Assembly (NCBI GenBank): GCA_902793125.1
Contig: CADBCC010000005.1
Coordinates: 1 to 64,000, forward strand
DNA from: an uncultured Ruminococcus sp.
GTDB taxonomy: Bacteria; Bacillota; Clostridia; Oscillospirales; Acutalibacteraceae
Direction of reading: 5' to 3'
DNA: 64,000 nucleotides
The notes under the pieces were generated by a model, which ran no database searches, had not been told where the DNA came from, and saw only the letters and a program-made list of their open reading frames with translations. Numbering within the stretch: position 1 is the stretch's first letter; every line of letters begins with the position of its first letter. Positions 45,124 through 53,730 of this stretch are shown here, in pieces. A program made the translations under genes and the position numbers.

Positions 45124-46866
45124 ATGGATTTTTATTATACCAACGGAAGGAATGTTCAGATATTAATAAGCGTTTTAAAAGCGAATAATATCAGTAAGGT
45201 AATTGTTTCTCCGGGTACAACAAATATCGAATTTGTTGCGAGTATCCAACATGACGATAGTTTTGAAATGTATTCCTGTGTTGACGAACGCAGCGCCGCG
45301 TATATGGCGTGCGGACTCGCGGCTGAATCCGGAGATCCCGTAGTTCTCACTTGTACAGAAGCTACCGCTTCAAGAAACTACTTTTCAGGTCTTACGGAAG
45401 CGTACCATAGGAAACTGCCGATTTTGGCGGTAACATGTCTGCATGATTACAGCGCAATCGGACATTTAGAGCCCCAGGTTATCGACCGCAGCGTATCTCC
45501 GAATGATGTATTTAAGCTTAAGGTTGAGCTGACAAATCACAATGAATGGGACAGTGTTGTGAAAATCAACAACGCTGTTCTTGAACTCACACGCCGCGGC
45601 GGAGGTCCCGTACATATTAATCTGCCCTGGTTGAATAAAGATTTTGAGCTCCGGACTAAGGAGTTTCCTCCCGCGCGCGTTATAAAACGCTACAATTATT
45701 CCGATACTCTTCCTGATCTTCCTAACGGCAGAATCGGAGTTTTTGTCGGAAGCCATAATGAATGGACAAAGGCGCAGACAGACGCGATAGACAGATTTTG
45801 CGAAACAACGAACGCTGTTGTTTTTTGCGACCTGACGTCAAAGTATTACGGAAAATACCGCGTAAAAACTCAGCTGTTAGCTATGCAGCCCAAAGATTAT
45901 GATATTTTTTCGCGCTTCGATTTGCTAATCCACATCGGCGAGGAAACGGGTGACTTATATACACACGGAAAACTCAGAAGATGCACAAAAGAAATCTGGC
46001 GCGTGAGCCCGGACGGAGAGCTCCGCGACAGTTTCCGCAAGCTTCGTAATGTTTTTGAAATGAGCGAAGAGTATTTCTTTAACTATTACGCAAAAGGCGA
46101 AAATTATAATAATACCGTGCTTTCCCAATACAAAAATGACTACAGCGGGCTTATTGCCTCTGTTCCGGAGCTTCCGTTTTCATCGGTTTATGCCGCAAGC
46201 GTAATGTCAAAAGCTATCCCCGAAAACTCCGTGCTTCACCTCGGCGTAAGCGATACAATAAGGGTATGGTCAATGTTCCCGTTGTCGGAAACTGTACGCA
46301 CTTCCTGCAACGCCGGATGCCGCGGTATTGACGGATGCGTTTCAGCGCTTATCGGCGCGTCGCTTGTAAACAAAGATAAACTGTATTTCGGAGTAACGGG
46401 CGATTTAACGTTTTTCTACGATATGAATGTTCTCGGCAACCGCGAACTCGGCAGCAATGTCAGAATTATGATAATTAATAATAACGGCGGAAATATTTTC
46501 CGCCACAAGAACGCGCCTGCCGAAAGACGAATGGGAATGGATAACGCGAATAAATTTGTTGCCGCCGCGGGACATTTCGGAAGAAAATCGCACAGCCTGC
46601 TTAAGCACTACACACAAGATTTAGGCTTTGAATACCTGAGCGCCGATAATAAAGAAGAGTTCCTTAAGGCTTATAAGCGTTTTACGGAACCTAAGCTTAC
46701 CGATAAGCCGATGTTCTTCGAAGTGTTTACAACAGCCGAAAACGACAACGAGGCTTTCCATATAATGCAAACAATTGCAACAGATTCAAAACACCGCGCA
46801 AAAAGCGTTGTTAAGAATATTCTCGGAAAACAGGGAACTCAGATTGTTAAAAAAATAAAAAAATAA
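45124..46866 (+). CDS. MenD-like thiamine pyrophosphate enzyme in a polysaccharide cluster
   Basis: This 580-residue enzyme has the three domains of TPP-dependent decarboxylases. The N-terminal SPGTTNIEF and CVDERSAAYMACGLA carry the catalytic Glu, and the C-terminal GDLTFFYD..NNNGG is the Mg/TPP motif in its MenD form. MenD makes an intermediate of menaquinone, but no other men gene is near. Placed between a pyruvyl transferase and an epimerase, it more likely makes or transfers an acyl unit for a modified sugar. The true reaction is unknown. Confidence 0.8.
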   Translation: MDFYYTNGRNVQILISVLKANNISKVIVSPGTTNIEFVASIQHDDSFEMYSCVDERSAAYMACGLAAESGDPVVLTCTEATASRNYFSGLTEAYHRKLPILAVTCLHDYSAIGHLEPQVIDRSVSPNDVFKLKVELTNHNEWDSVVKINNAVLELTRRGGGPVHINLPWLNKDFELRTKEFPPARVIKRYNYSDTLPDLPNGRIGVFVGSHNEWTKAQTDAIDRFCETTNAVVFCDLTSKYYGKYRVKTQLLAMQPKDYDIFSRFDLLIHIGEETGDLYTHGKLRRCTKEIWRVSPDGELRDSFRKLRNVFEMSEEYFFNYYAKGENYNNTVLSQYKNDYSGLIASVPELPFSSVYAASVMSKAIPENSVLHLGVSDTIRVWSMFPLSETVRTSCNAGCRGIDGCVSALIGASLVNKDKLYFGVTGDLTFFYDMNVLGNRELGSNVRIMIINNNGGNIFRHKNAPAERRMGMDNANKFVAAAGHFGRKSHSLLKHYTQDLGFEYLSADNKEEFLKAYKRFTEPKLTDKPMFFEVFTTAENDNEAFHIMQTIATDSKHRAKSVVKNILGKQGTQIVKKIKK

Positions 46867-46924
46867 CACCGTTTATTTACGGATTGGAAACTTGCCGTAT
46901 AATGTTTTTTGAGGTGGATTTTAT

Positions 46925-47986
46925 ATGAATATACTGATTTTGGGCGGAACAGGCGCGATGGGCGTTCCGCTGACGAAGCTTTTGTTAGATGACGGCAACA
47001 ACGTAACTGTTACAAGCCGAAGCGAAAGACCTTCCGATAACGCAAATTTAAAATATCTCAAGGGTAATTCAAAGGACCTTTCTTTTATTAAAGACGTTCT
47101 TTCGAAAAACAAGTGGGATGTCGTTGTTGATTTTATGACATACAACACCGCTCAGTTTAAGGAGCGTTATAAAATTTTTCTTGCGAATACAAAACACTAT
47201 ATCTTCATTAGTTCTGCGAGAGTTTACGCTGAGTGCGAAGGAAAAATCACCGAAGATTCCCCGCGCCTTTTAGATGTTACTACTGATGAGGAATATCTAA
47301 AAACGGACGAATACGCGTTAACAAAAGCAAGACAGGAAGATTTGCTTAAAAACTCGGGCGAATCAAACTGGACTGTTATAAGACCTACTATTACATACAG
47401 CGATATCCGTTTACAGCTTGGCGTAATGGAAAAGGAAAACTGGCTTTACCGCGCGCTGCACGGCAGAAGTATTGTTTTTTCCGAGGATATACGCGACAAA
47501 TATACTACTATGACAACTGCCGAAGATGTGGCTTTAGGAATACGCGCGTTAATCGGAAACGAGAAAGCTATAGGCGAATGTTTCCATATTACCTCGGATT
47601 ATTCGTATAAATGGACGGAAATCCTTGACTGTTATCTTGATATTATCGAGGAGAAAACCGGAAATCGTCCTAAGGTTTTTTATACCGAAAAAGCGGTAAA
47701 ATTAAAATTTCCGTCAGCGAAATACCAGGTTATTTACTGCCGCTATTTTGACAGACAGTTTGACAATAAGAAAATAGCTCAGTTCATAGATATAAGTCAG
47801 TTTGAAAAGCCGATTGACGGATTGAAAAAGAGTTTGGAGTTGTTCCTTGAACACCAGAATTTCAAAACGATAAACTGGACATTCGAAGCTTATAACGATA
47901 AAGCGGCAAAGGAATGGACGAAACTCAGCGAGATACCGGCGGCTAAAACACGTTTAAAATATCTTTACAGCCGAATATTCGGTTAG
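46925..47986 (+). CDS. NAD-dependent epimerase/dehydratase family protein
   Basis: This 353-residue extended SDR has NILILGGTGAMGVPL for cofactor binding and a SSARVYAE segment with YALTKARQE as the Tyr-Lys pair. The C-terminal half is unusual for a sugar epimerase and resembles isoflavone-reductase/NmrA-like relatives. It follows the MenD-like gene, so it may act on that product. Specific substrate unknown. Confidence 0.83.
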   Translation: MNILILGGTGAMGVPLTKLLLDDGNNVTVTSRSERPSDNANLKYLKGNSKDLSFIKDVLSKNKWDVVVDFMTYNTAQFKERYKIFLANTKHYIFISSARVYAECEGKITEDSPRLLDVTTDEEYLKTDEYALTKARQEDLLKNSGESNWTVIRPTITYSDIRLQLGVMEKENWLYRALHGRSIVFSEDIRDKYTTMTTAEDVALGIRALIGNEKAIGECFHITSDYSYKWTEILDCYLDIIEEKTGNRPKVFYTEKAVKLKFPSAKYQVIYCRYFDRQFDNKKIAQFIDISQFEKPIDGLKKSLELFLEHQNFKTINWTFEAYNDKAAKEWTKLSEIPAAKTRLKYLYSRIFG

Positions 47987-48034
47987 TATATTGAATTTTT
48001 CTTTCTTAAAATATTTAGTAAGGGAAGTGTAATT

Positions 48035-49147
48035 ATGAAATACGATTATTTAATTGTCGGTTCGGGACTTTACGGAGCGGTTTTCGCTCAGATGGCGAAA
48101 GCTAAGGGTAAAAAAGTTCTTGTTATTGATAAGCGCCCTAATATTGCGGGTAATGTTTATACCGAAAAAGTTGAGGGGATAAATGTTCATAAATACGGCG
48201 CGCATATTTTCCATACGAATAACAAAGAGGTTTGGGATTATGTTACAAAGTTCGCGGAATTTAACCGCTTTACAAATTCCCCTGTAGCGAATTTTAAAGG
48301 CGAGCTTTTCTCTTTGCCTTTTAATATGTACACATTTAATAAAATGTGGGGCGTAGTAACTCCCGAAGAAGCTCAGGCTAAGATTGACGAACAGCGTTCG
48401 GAAATTAAAGGCGAGCCCGAGAACTTAGAGGAACAGGCGGTTTCTTTAGTCGGACGCGATATTTACGAAAAGCTGATTAAAGGCTATACCGAAAAGCAAT
48501 GGGGAAGAGATTGTACCGAGCTTCCGCCGTTTATTATTAAGCGCCTGCCTGTGCGCCTTACTTTCGACAATAACTATTTTAACGCGCTGTATCAGGGAAT
48601 ACCTGTCGGCGGTTATACAAAGCTTGTTGAAAATATGCTTAAAGGAATTGAAATAAAACTCAATACAGACTATCTTAAAAACAAAGAAGAATACGATAAG
48701 TTAGCGGATAAAGTTCTTTATACCGGCGCTATAGACGCGTATTTCGGTTATAAATTAGGCAACCTTGAATATCGTTCGGTTCGTTTCGAAAATGAGATTC
48801 TTGATAAACCTAATTTCCAGGGTAACGCCGCGGTGAATTATACGGACCGCGAAACTCCTTGGACGAGAATTATCGAGCATAAATGGTTCGAGTTCGGAAA
48901 GGATGAAAACGGGAACGATTTACCGAAAACCGTTATAAGCCGTGAGTACAGTTCCGAATGGAAGCCGGGCGATGAGCCTTATTATCCGGTTAACGACGAG
49001 AAGAACTCCAAGCTTTACGAGGAGTATAGAAAATTAGCCGAAGGCGAAAAGAACGTTATCTTCGGCGGACGTCTCGGCGAGTACAAGTACTATGATATGG
49101 ATGCTGTTATCGCTTCCGCGCTGAAAAAATGTGAAGAAGAACTTTAA
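48035..49147 (+). CDS. glf: UDP-galactopyranose mutase
   Basis: This 370-residue flavoenzyme converts UDP-galactopyranose to UDP-galactofuranose. YLIVGSGLYGAVFAQMA binds FAD, and NVHKYGAHIFHTNN, GYTEKQWGRDCTELP and IDAYFGYKLGNLEYRS are diagnostic. It is the last gene of the cluster, so the polymer probably contains galactofuranose. Confidence 0.95.
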   Translation: MKYDYLIVGSGLYGAVFAQMAKAKGKKVLVIDKRPNIAGNVYTEKVEGINVHKYGAHIFHTNNKEVWDYVTKFAEFNRFTNSPVANFKGELFSLPFNMYTFNKMWGVVTPEEAQAKIDEQRSEIKGEPENLEEQAVSLVGRDIYEKLIKGYTEKQWGRDCTELPPFIIKRLPVRLTFDNNYFNALYQGIPVGGYTKLVENMLKGIEIKLNTDYLKNKEEYDKLADKVLYTGAIDAYFGYKLGNLEYRSVRFENEILDKPNFQGNAAVNYTDRETPWTRIIEHKWFEFGKDENGNDLPKTVISREYSSEWKPGDEPYYPVNDEKNSKLYEEYRKLAEGEKNVIFGGRLGEYKYYDMDAVIASALKKCEEEL

Positions 49148-49156
49148 GTATAACAA

Positions 49157-49187
49157 AAAACCAAAACCTGAATCAGGTTTTGGTTTT
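49157..49187. terminator. bidirectional terminator at the end of the exopolysaccharide cluster
   Basis: A perfect 14-bp stem with a 3-nt loop, followed by T-rich sequence on both strands. It overlaps the 3' end of the convergent gene, whose TGA stop (49173-49175) lies in the loop and stem. Confidence 0.88.
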
Positions 49188-50294
49188 CTTATTTTTATTA
49201 AGTATTTTTAATTCCGTAACAATCTTTTTGTTTTTGAAAGTAACCGCGTTCAGCGGTCTGTAGATGTAGTAAAAAGGAAGAAGGAACGGACGGCTGTTAA
49301 GTTTCGGATAGAATTCAAACATTATTGACTTAGGCGGAAACAGCCGCGATAAAAAATAGCCTGAACGGGAATTTTTTTCTCTGCGGTTTTTTATCATATG
49401 CTCAACCGTTCCGTATGTTCCGCTTGAAATAATATATAACTCTTCTTCAGAAAAGTTCTCAAAGTCATTTTTTTCGAACCATTTATCCGCTAATTTGGCT
49501 ATCTTTTCCGAGAATTCGTTTAACCCAAGAAGTTTCAGCTTTTCATTTACAATATCTTTGTTTAATTCAGGAGCAAGTTTTTTATTAATAAAATAAAAAT
49601 CCATAATTGACCGTATACCGCTTCCGCTTCCTGCGTAATGTTTGTACAGGTGTACGGTTTCGTAAATATAAAAATCCTCTCCGCTCATATTATAGCGGCA
49701 GCCGTTTTTTTCACATTTCGTGAAAATATCGTCAAAAAAGGAACGATACGGCGAGTATTTCGGAAAAAGACTATTGTGTAACTCAACAACCATAAAGGGT
49801 TTTTTAGATAAAGGCTGGTCGTAATCAACTCCGCCTTTTTTAAGAGAATATCCTTTTTCCAAAAGAATCTCCGTAGCTTTATCACGTTTATCTTTTATCA
49901 GGATATCAATATCGCTCATATATCGAATATCATCAGCCGGATAAAGGCGGCTTACGTTAAAGCCTTTAACCGGCATATATTCTATCATATTTTCCTCGAA
50001 AGCAGAGCATATAATGTCAAATTCTTCGCGCTGGATCATACTGCGGTGGATGCACTTGTTTCTTATATCCATCCATTTTTTCAGAAGCTCGGGTTCGGGT
50101 TTGGCTTTAAGATGTTCTATCGCGTAGAAAATCGTGTTGTCAATACTGTGTGATTTCGTAAACTTAAAAATAAAATTCCAGTCCGGTTCAAAATCAGGCT
50201 CTTGCGGGGAGTTTTCGTTAATAACGGCTGAAATTAAAGAGAGCGCAAATTTTATATCTTTTAAATTTTCATGTTTTAAAATCCGATTGCTCAT
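49173..50294 (-). CDS. NTP_transf_5-type nucleotidyltransferase family protein
   Basis: A 373-residue protein of the uncharacterised nucleotidyltransferase family often found beside polysaccharide clusters. The core is EYMPVKGFNVSRLYP...YMSDIDILIK, with the SDID metal-binding Asp pair. No membrane segment. ATG 50294 is preferred because AGAGGAAA lies just upstream of it. The function is unproven in the family. It converges on the cluster and has its own promoter. Confidence 0.8.
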   Translation of the reverse strand: MSNRILKHENLKDIKFALSLISAVINENSPQEPDFEPDWNFIFKFTKSHSIDNTIFYAIEHLKAKPEPELLKKWMDIRNKCIHRSMIQREEFDIICSAFEENMIEYMPVKGFNVSRLYPADDIRYMSDIDILIKDKRDKATEILLEKGYSLKKGGVDYDQPLSKKPFMVVELHNSLFPKYSPYRSFFDDIFTKCEKNGCRYNMSGEDFYIYETVHLYKHYAGSGSGIRSIMDFYFINKKLAPELNKDIVNEKLKLLGLNEFSEKIAKLADKWFEKNDFENFSEEELYIISSGTYGTVEHMIKNRREKNSRSGYFLSRLFPPKSIMFEFYPKLNSRPFLLPFYYIYRPLNAVTFKNKKIVTELKILNKNKKTKT

Positions 50295-50319
50295 TGCTTT
50301 TCCTCTTTTCACTTCGATT

Positions 50320-50348
50320 ATTATACATTATCATTGACGGATTTACAA
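50320..50348 (-). promoter_or_regulatory. promoter of the NTP_transf_5 gene
   Basis: Minus-strand TTGTAA (50343-50348) and TATAAT (50320-50325) are 17 bp apart, 26 bp before the chosen start codon. Confidence 0.65.
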
Positions 50349-50406
50349 GTGAATAATAATTAATAAGATTGTGATACTATTCATATATTTATTTGCGGGT
50401 GGTTTT

Positions 50407-50532
50407 ATGATATGGATAGTAACCATGGTTATAATATTTGTTGTGATTCTTTTATACAGCTGTGTTGTGACCGGAGCAAGAGCGGACAGAATTATTAAAG
50501 AAATAATGAAAAAATCCCAAAGGAAAGATTAA
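50407..50532 (+). CDS. 41-residue single-pass membrane protein
   Basis: This short ORF has a GGTGG ribosome-binding site just upstream. The peptide has one transmembrane helix (about 2-22, MIWIVTMVIIFVVILLYSCV) and a basic cytoplasmic tail with the GARADR motif. Similar small proteins with a GxRADR tail are recalled from other clostridia. Function unknown. Its end overlaps the terminator at 50513. Confidence 0.65.
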   Translation: MIWIVTMVIIFVVILLYSCVVTGARADRIIKEIMKKSQRKD

Positions 50533-50545
50533 CTCCTTTGGGATT
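50513..50545. terminator. terminator shared by two convergent small genes
   Basis: A perfect 12-bp stem (50513-50524 with 50534-50545) with a 9-nt loop. It overlaps the 3' ends of the 41-residue and the 57-residue protein genes. Confidence 0.75.
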
Positions 50546-50717
50546 AATTCTGTTTTTCAACTATTTTATATTCATCGTACAGATTAAAATAATGGCAGTC
50601 GCGCACAGTTCCTGTTATGAATTTTGCCATCTCATCTTCGTCTAAATTTATATCGCAGATATAACATTCGTACTCGTCGTCATAAATATAATGCGCGCAA
50701 TGTTCGCAATCCGTCAT
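50544..50717 (-). CDS. 57-residue Cys-rich protein of DUF6472 type
   Basis: This small protein begins MTDCEHCAHYIYDDEYECYIC and has five Cys in two CxxC pairs plus one, suggesting a metal site, and an acidic DEDEM segment. It resembles DUF6472 proteins from clostridia as recalled, without a search. GAGGTG lies 6 nt before the ATG. It starts 9 bp after the stop of the LOG-family gene, so the two form one operon. Confidence 0.75.
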   Translation of the reverse strand: MTDCEHCAHYIYDDEYECYICDINLDEDEMAKFITGTVRDCHYFNLYDEYKIVEKQN

Positions 50718-50726
50718 AAGGCACCT

Positions 50727-51293
50727 CTATTCATTTTCGTATTTGCTGTAATTAAACGGCGAATAATTATTTATGCGTTCAAGGACTTCGTCCCCTCTTT
50801 CGCATACAAAAAACAATTTAAGGCATTTTTCGGACAAAAAGCCTTTTTCTACCGCGGAGTAAAGCATTTTAAGCATATCGTCAAAATAACCGTTTATATT
50901 GTAGACCACAATCGGCTTTCTGTGCCTGTCGAGCTGTTTAAGCGTAAGTATTTCAAAAAATTCTTCAAATGTGCCGATACCTCCGGGCATCATAACGAAA
51001 GCGTCGCTGTTTTGTTCCATAAGTTTTTTTCTAATGCGCATTGTATCGGTTTTTATTATTTTGCAATCTTTAAACATAACGTCTATATTATCGAAAAATC
51101 TCGGAATTATGCCGATAATATTACCGCCTTTTCGCTTGCATCCGCGGGCGACAGCTCCCATTATTCCGAATTTTCCCGCGCCGAAAACCAATGTGTGGCC
51201 GTTTTCGGCGAGCAGTTCCCCGAAACGTTCTCCCGCGTTTAAAAAGGATTTATCAATTTTTTCGCTTGAAGCGCAGTATACGCAAATATTCAT
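50727..51293 (-). CDS. LOG-family protein (nucleoside monophosphate phosphoribohydrolase)
   Basis: This 188-residue cytoplasmic protein has the LOG motif PGGIGTFEE (about residues 104-112) and the N-terminal Rossmann start ICVYCASSEKID, with GAGKFGIMGAVARG. Characterised members hydrolyse nucleotide 5'-monophosphates to the base and ribose-5-phosphate. Role here unknown. Good GGAGG site upstream. Confidence 0.92.
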   Translation of the reverse strand: MNICVYCASSEKIDKSFLNAGERFGELLAENGHTLVFGAGKFGIMGAVARGCKRKGGNIIGIIPRFFDNIDVMFKDCKIIKTDTMRIRKKLMEQNSDAFVMMPGGIGTFEEFFEILTLKQLDRHRKPIVVYNINGYFDDMLKMLYSAVEKGFLSEKCLKLFFVCERGDEVLERINNYSPFNYSKYENE

Positions 51294-51326
51294 AGATGCC
51301 TCCGAAGCTTTTATATTAACTAATCT

Positions 51327-51335
51327 ATTATAACA
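51327..51335 (-). promoter_or_regulatory. extended -10 promoter of the LOG-family operon
   Basis: Minus-strand TGTTATAAT is a perfect extended -10. No clear -35 is seen at 17 bp, which is usual for this promoter type. Confidence 0.5.
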
Positions 51336-51406
51336 TATTTCACAGGGATTTTTCTATTGTTATTTTAGCTATAAAAAGAGGAAGGTTTTTGTGAGATTTT
51401 TTCAGG

Positions 51407-51435
51407 TTGAATATTTTTTAAATTAGTGTTATAAT
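51407..51435 (+). promoter_or_regulatory. promoter of the cohesin-like gene
   Basis: TTGAAT (51407-51412), 17 bp, TATAAT (51430-51435), then an AAGGAGG ribosome-binding site before the ATG at 51478. Confidence 0.7.
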
Positions 51436-51477
51436 TTGTGATATTCTATAATTAAGTATTAAAAAGGAGGTATAATT

Positions 51478-52281
51478 ATGCAAAAACGCAAATTTACCGC
51501 AAAAGAAAAGACAGCGCTTATTGTTTTGGTTGTTCTTATGATAGCGGTAATCGGAATAGGAGCTTTTATAATTGTAAATAACGTGAATAACGCTAACCGT
51601 GAAGCGACGAATACAAGCCATACTACCGTTAAAATAACAACTCCTCCGGATGAAGAGACAGTAGCCGAAAACGGAGCTACCGAAAAATCCGCAGAGACAG
51701 TTAAGAACGATAAAAAGGATAGTAAAAAATCCTCCGCGGCTTCTTTATCTAAATCGTCCTCGAAAAAGAGCTCCGCTAAAACTTCAAAAACGTCAAAATC
51801 CAAAATCACAAAAGCACCCAAAAAGCTGCCTAAGCCCAAAAAGGCGGGTAATTCCAACGAAGGTGTAATCCCCGTTGTTACGCCTAAAAACAACACTTCT
51901 CATAAATCAAACGACAAGTGCGTGATTAACGGAGTTACATGCTATGTGGGAGATACAATAAGCGTTACGCTTAATCTGAAATGCTCGAAAACCCTCGTTA
52001 ATTACCAGGGATACACAACTTTCGATACGGATTATCTAAAATGCAAATCCACAAAAGCAAATGTCGGAATTGTGAATAATAAGGATGAGAAGATTTATTA
52101 CAATGCGTCGGACATAAACGGAATGGATTTCAGCAGTGAAGGAACTATTTATACAGCCCAATTTACCGTAAAGAAAGCGGGCTCGACTTCAATAAAAAAT
52201 ACATTGCAGATTCTTACCGATATGAACGATAATGAAGTAAGTATCGGTTCTGTGAAGGATTCATTGAACATCTTTAGTTAA
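51478..52281 (+). CDS. membrane-anchored protein with a cohesin-like domain
   Basis: This 267-residue protein has a short cytoplasmic N-terminus, one transmembrane helix (about 13-34), a Lys/Ser/Thr/Pro-rich stalk of about 95 residues and a C-terminal beta-rich domain (about 140-265). That domain resembles cohesins: GDTISVTLNLKCSKTLVNYQ, the FDTDYLKC strand, and GTIYTAQFTVKKAGSTSI. Cohesins bind dockerins in cellulosomes and amylosomes. No dockerin is encoded in this window, and the match is by eye only. It could instead be another beta-sandwich adhesin. Confidence 0.6.
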   Translation: MQKRKFTAKEKTALIVLVVLMIAVIGIGAFIIVNNVNNANREATNTSHTTVKITTPPDEETVAENGATEKSAETVKNDKKDSKKSSAASLSKSSSKKSSAKTSKTSKSKITKAPKKLPKPKKAGNSNEGVIPVVTPKNNTSHKSNDKCVINGVTCYVGDTISVTLNLKCSKTLVNYQGYTTFDTDYLKCKSTKANVGIVNNKDEKIYYNASDINGMDFSSEGTIYTAQFTVKKAGSTSIKNTLQILTDMNDNEVSIGSVKDSLNIFS

Positions 52282-52343
52282 AATTGCATAAATACCAATA
52301 ATGATGTTGTGCAAAATGCCGATAGATATTTTGTCGTATATTA

Positions 52344-52352
52344 TGATATAAT
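52344..52352 (+). promoter_or_regulatory. extended -10 promoter of the FN3/Ig-like gene
   Basis: TGATATAAT contains TG one base before a perfect TATAAT (52347-52352). The -35 region is weak. TAGGAGG is the ribosome-binding site. Confidence 0.5.
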
Positions 52353-52397
52353 ACATAGGTACGTTTGATACTACAAGACTACTTAGGAGGATTCAAA

Positions 52398-53573
52398 ATG
52401 AAAAAAACTACAAAGATCGTAAGTGCAGCTATGGCAACACTTATGGCAGCTTCTACATTAGCTGTCGGAAGTATTTCCGTATCTGCCGCATCGCTTAAAA
52501 AGCCCACAAAGGTTAAAGCTGTAAACGTAACTAAGGGCATTAAGATTACTTGGAAAAAAGTTAAGGGTGCTAAGAAGTATCAGGTTTTCCGCGGTAAAAA
52601 GAAGATTAAAACAGTAAGTAAGAAGACCTATACCGATAAGAAGGCTAAGGCAGGTAAGACTTATAAGTATTATGTTAAGGCTTTAAAGGGTAAGAAGAAG
52701 AGTAAGAAGTCTAAGGCTGCTAAGGTTGTAAGACTTACAAAGCCCACAGTTTCTTCTGTAAAAAACATTAAGAGCGGTTCAGCAGTTTCCTGGAAAAAGG
52801 TAAAGGGCGCTAAGAAGTACTATGTATACAGCGGCTCTAAGAAAATCGCTACAACTACAAAGTTAAACTATACATACACAAAGGTTGCTTCCGGTAAAAC
52901 TTACTCCTACAAGGTTAAGGCTGTTAACGGTAAATCTACTTCCGTTGCTTCCGCGGCTAAGAAGGGTATGTTCCTTTCAGCTCCTCAGGTTAAAGTAACC
53001 GTAGCGGGCAACAAGGCTACTCTTACATGGGATAAGGTAAACGGCGCTTCTGAATATGAGGTTAAGACAGCAACTACAGCAGATAAGAATATGAAGAGCG
53101 CGGGCAAGGTTAAGACAACTTCTTTTGAAATTGACCTCGGTGCTAATCCCACAATGTGGGGATTCACAGTATCCGCTATAAACGGTTCGGCTGTTTCAGC
53201 TAACGGTGAAGCAGCTTATGCTTATATTCCCGAAGGCTGCTACTTCACAGACAAAGACGGTAATCTCCACGTTAAGATAGCTCTTAAGAAGGGCGAAGAT
53301 TACAAAGACGGCAGCTACTTAACTAAGATTTTAGCAGGCTTAAACAACACTGACTATGCCGTAACTGTTGATGAAGAGAGCGCTAAGGTTGTTTCAGCAA
53401 AGGACGGCGTTATCACAGGCGTAGCCGCAGGCGAAGGCACTGTATTTGTTGAGTTAAAGACAGAAGCTGTTCAGAAGACAATCTACACACTTGTTTGCGA
53501 TATTACCGAAAAGAAGTTTGGCAACGAACTCAAGACAGGTAAAGTTTACGTAGACGTAACAGTAACAGAATAA
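52398..53573 (+). CDS. secreted FN3/Ig-like protein, apparently highly expressed
   Basis: This 391-residue exported protein has a signal peptide (about 1-31), FN3-like repeats very rich in Lys, and a ~115-residue C-terminal Ig-like domain shared with the protein at 22347 (DKDGNLHVKIALKKGEDYKD). Codons are strikingly biased: AAG for Lys, GCT for Ala and GGT for Gly, unlike its neighbours, which mostly use AAA. That suggests high expression. Strong AGGAGG site, extended -10 and strong terminator fit. It is probably an abundant surface or matrix protein that binds acidic polymers; the last point is inference. Confidence 0.82.
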   Translation: MKKTTKIVSAAMATLMAASTLAVGSISVSAASLKKPTKVKAVNVTKGIKITWKKVKGAKKYQVFRGKKKIKTVSKKTYTDKKAKAGKTYKYYVKALKGKKKSKKSKAAKVVRLTKPTVSSVKNIKSGSAVSWKKVKGAKKYYVYSGSKKIATTTKLNYTYTKVASGKTYSYKVKAVNGKSTSVASAAKKGMFLSAPQVKVTVAGNKATLTWDKVNGASEYEVKTATTADKNMKSAGKVKTTSFEIDLGANPTMWGFTVSAINGSAVSANGEAAYAYIPEGCYFTDKDGNLHVKIALKKGEDYKDGSYLTKILAGLNNTDYAVTVDEESAKVVSAKDGVITGVAAGEGTVFVELKTEAVQKTIYTLVCDITEKKFGNELKTGKVYVDVTVTE

Positions 53574-53592
53574 TTATATTTGTAGTATCTTT

Positions 53593-53625
53593 AAAGGATT
53601 GGTTCTATTGAGCCAATCCTTTTTT
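53593..53625 (+). terminator. terminator after the FN3/Ig-like gene
   Basis: A perfect 10-bp stem (53593-53602 with 53613-53622) and a T-run. Confidence 0.9.
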
Positions 53626-53692
53626 ATACCGTAATTAAATTGTAGGGAAACTAAGTTATTTAAATGATGTTTAAGTGAATCTGAAAAAAGTG

Positions 53693-53730
53693 CGCCCGCT
53701 CGGCGTGTGAACTGCCGGCGGGCGTTTTTT
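53693..53730. terminator. second, GC-rich terminator
   Basis: CGCCCGC pairs with GCGGGCG, extended inside by CGGC/GCCG, with a T-run on the plus strand and an A-run upstream, so it can also stop the convergent transcript. It abuts the stop codon at 53729. Confidence 0.85.

Noticed and set aside
45124-46866. Part of a menaquinone operon
   Set aside because: No other men gene is present and the flanking genes are polysaccharide genes.
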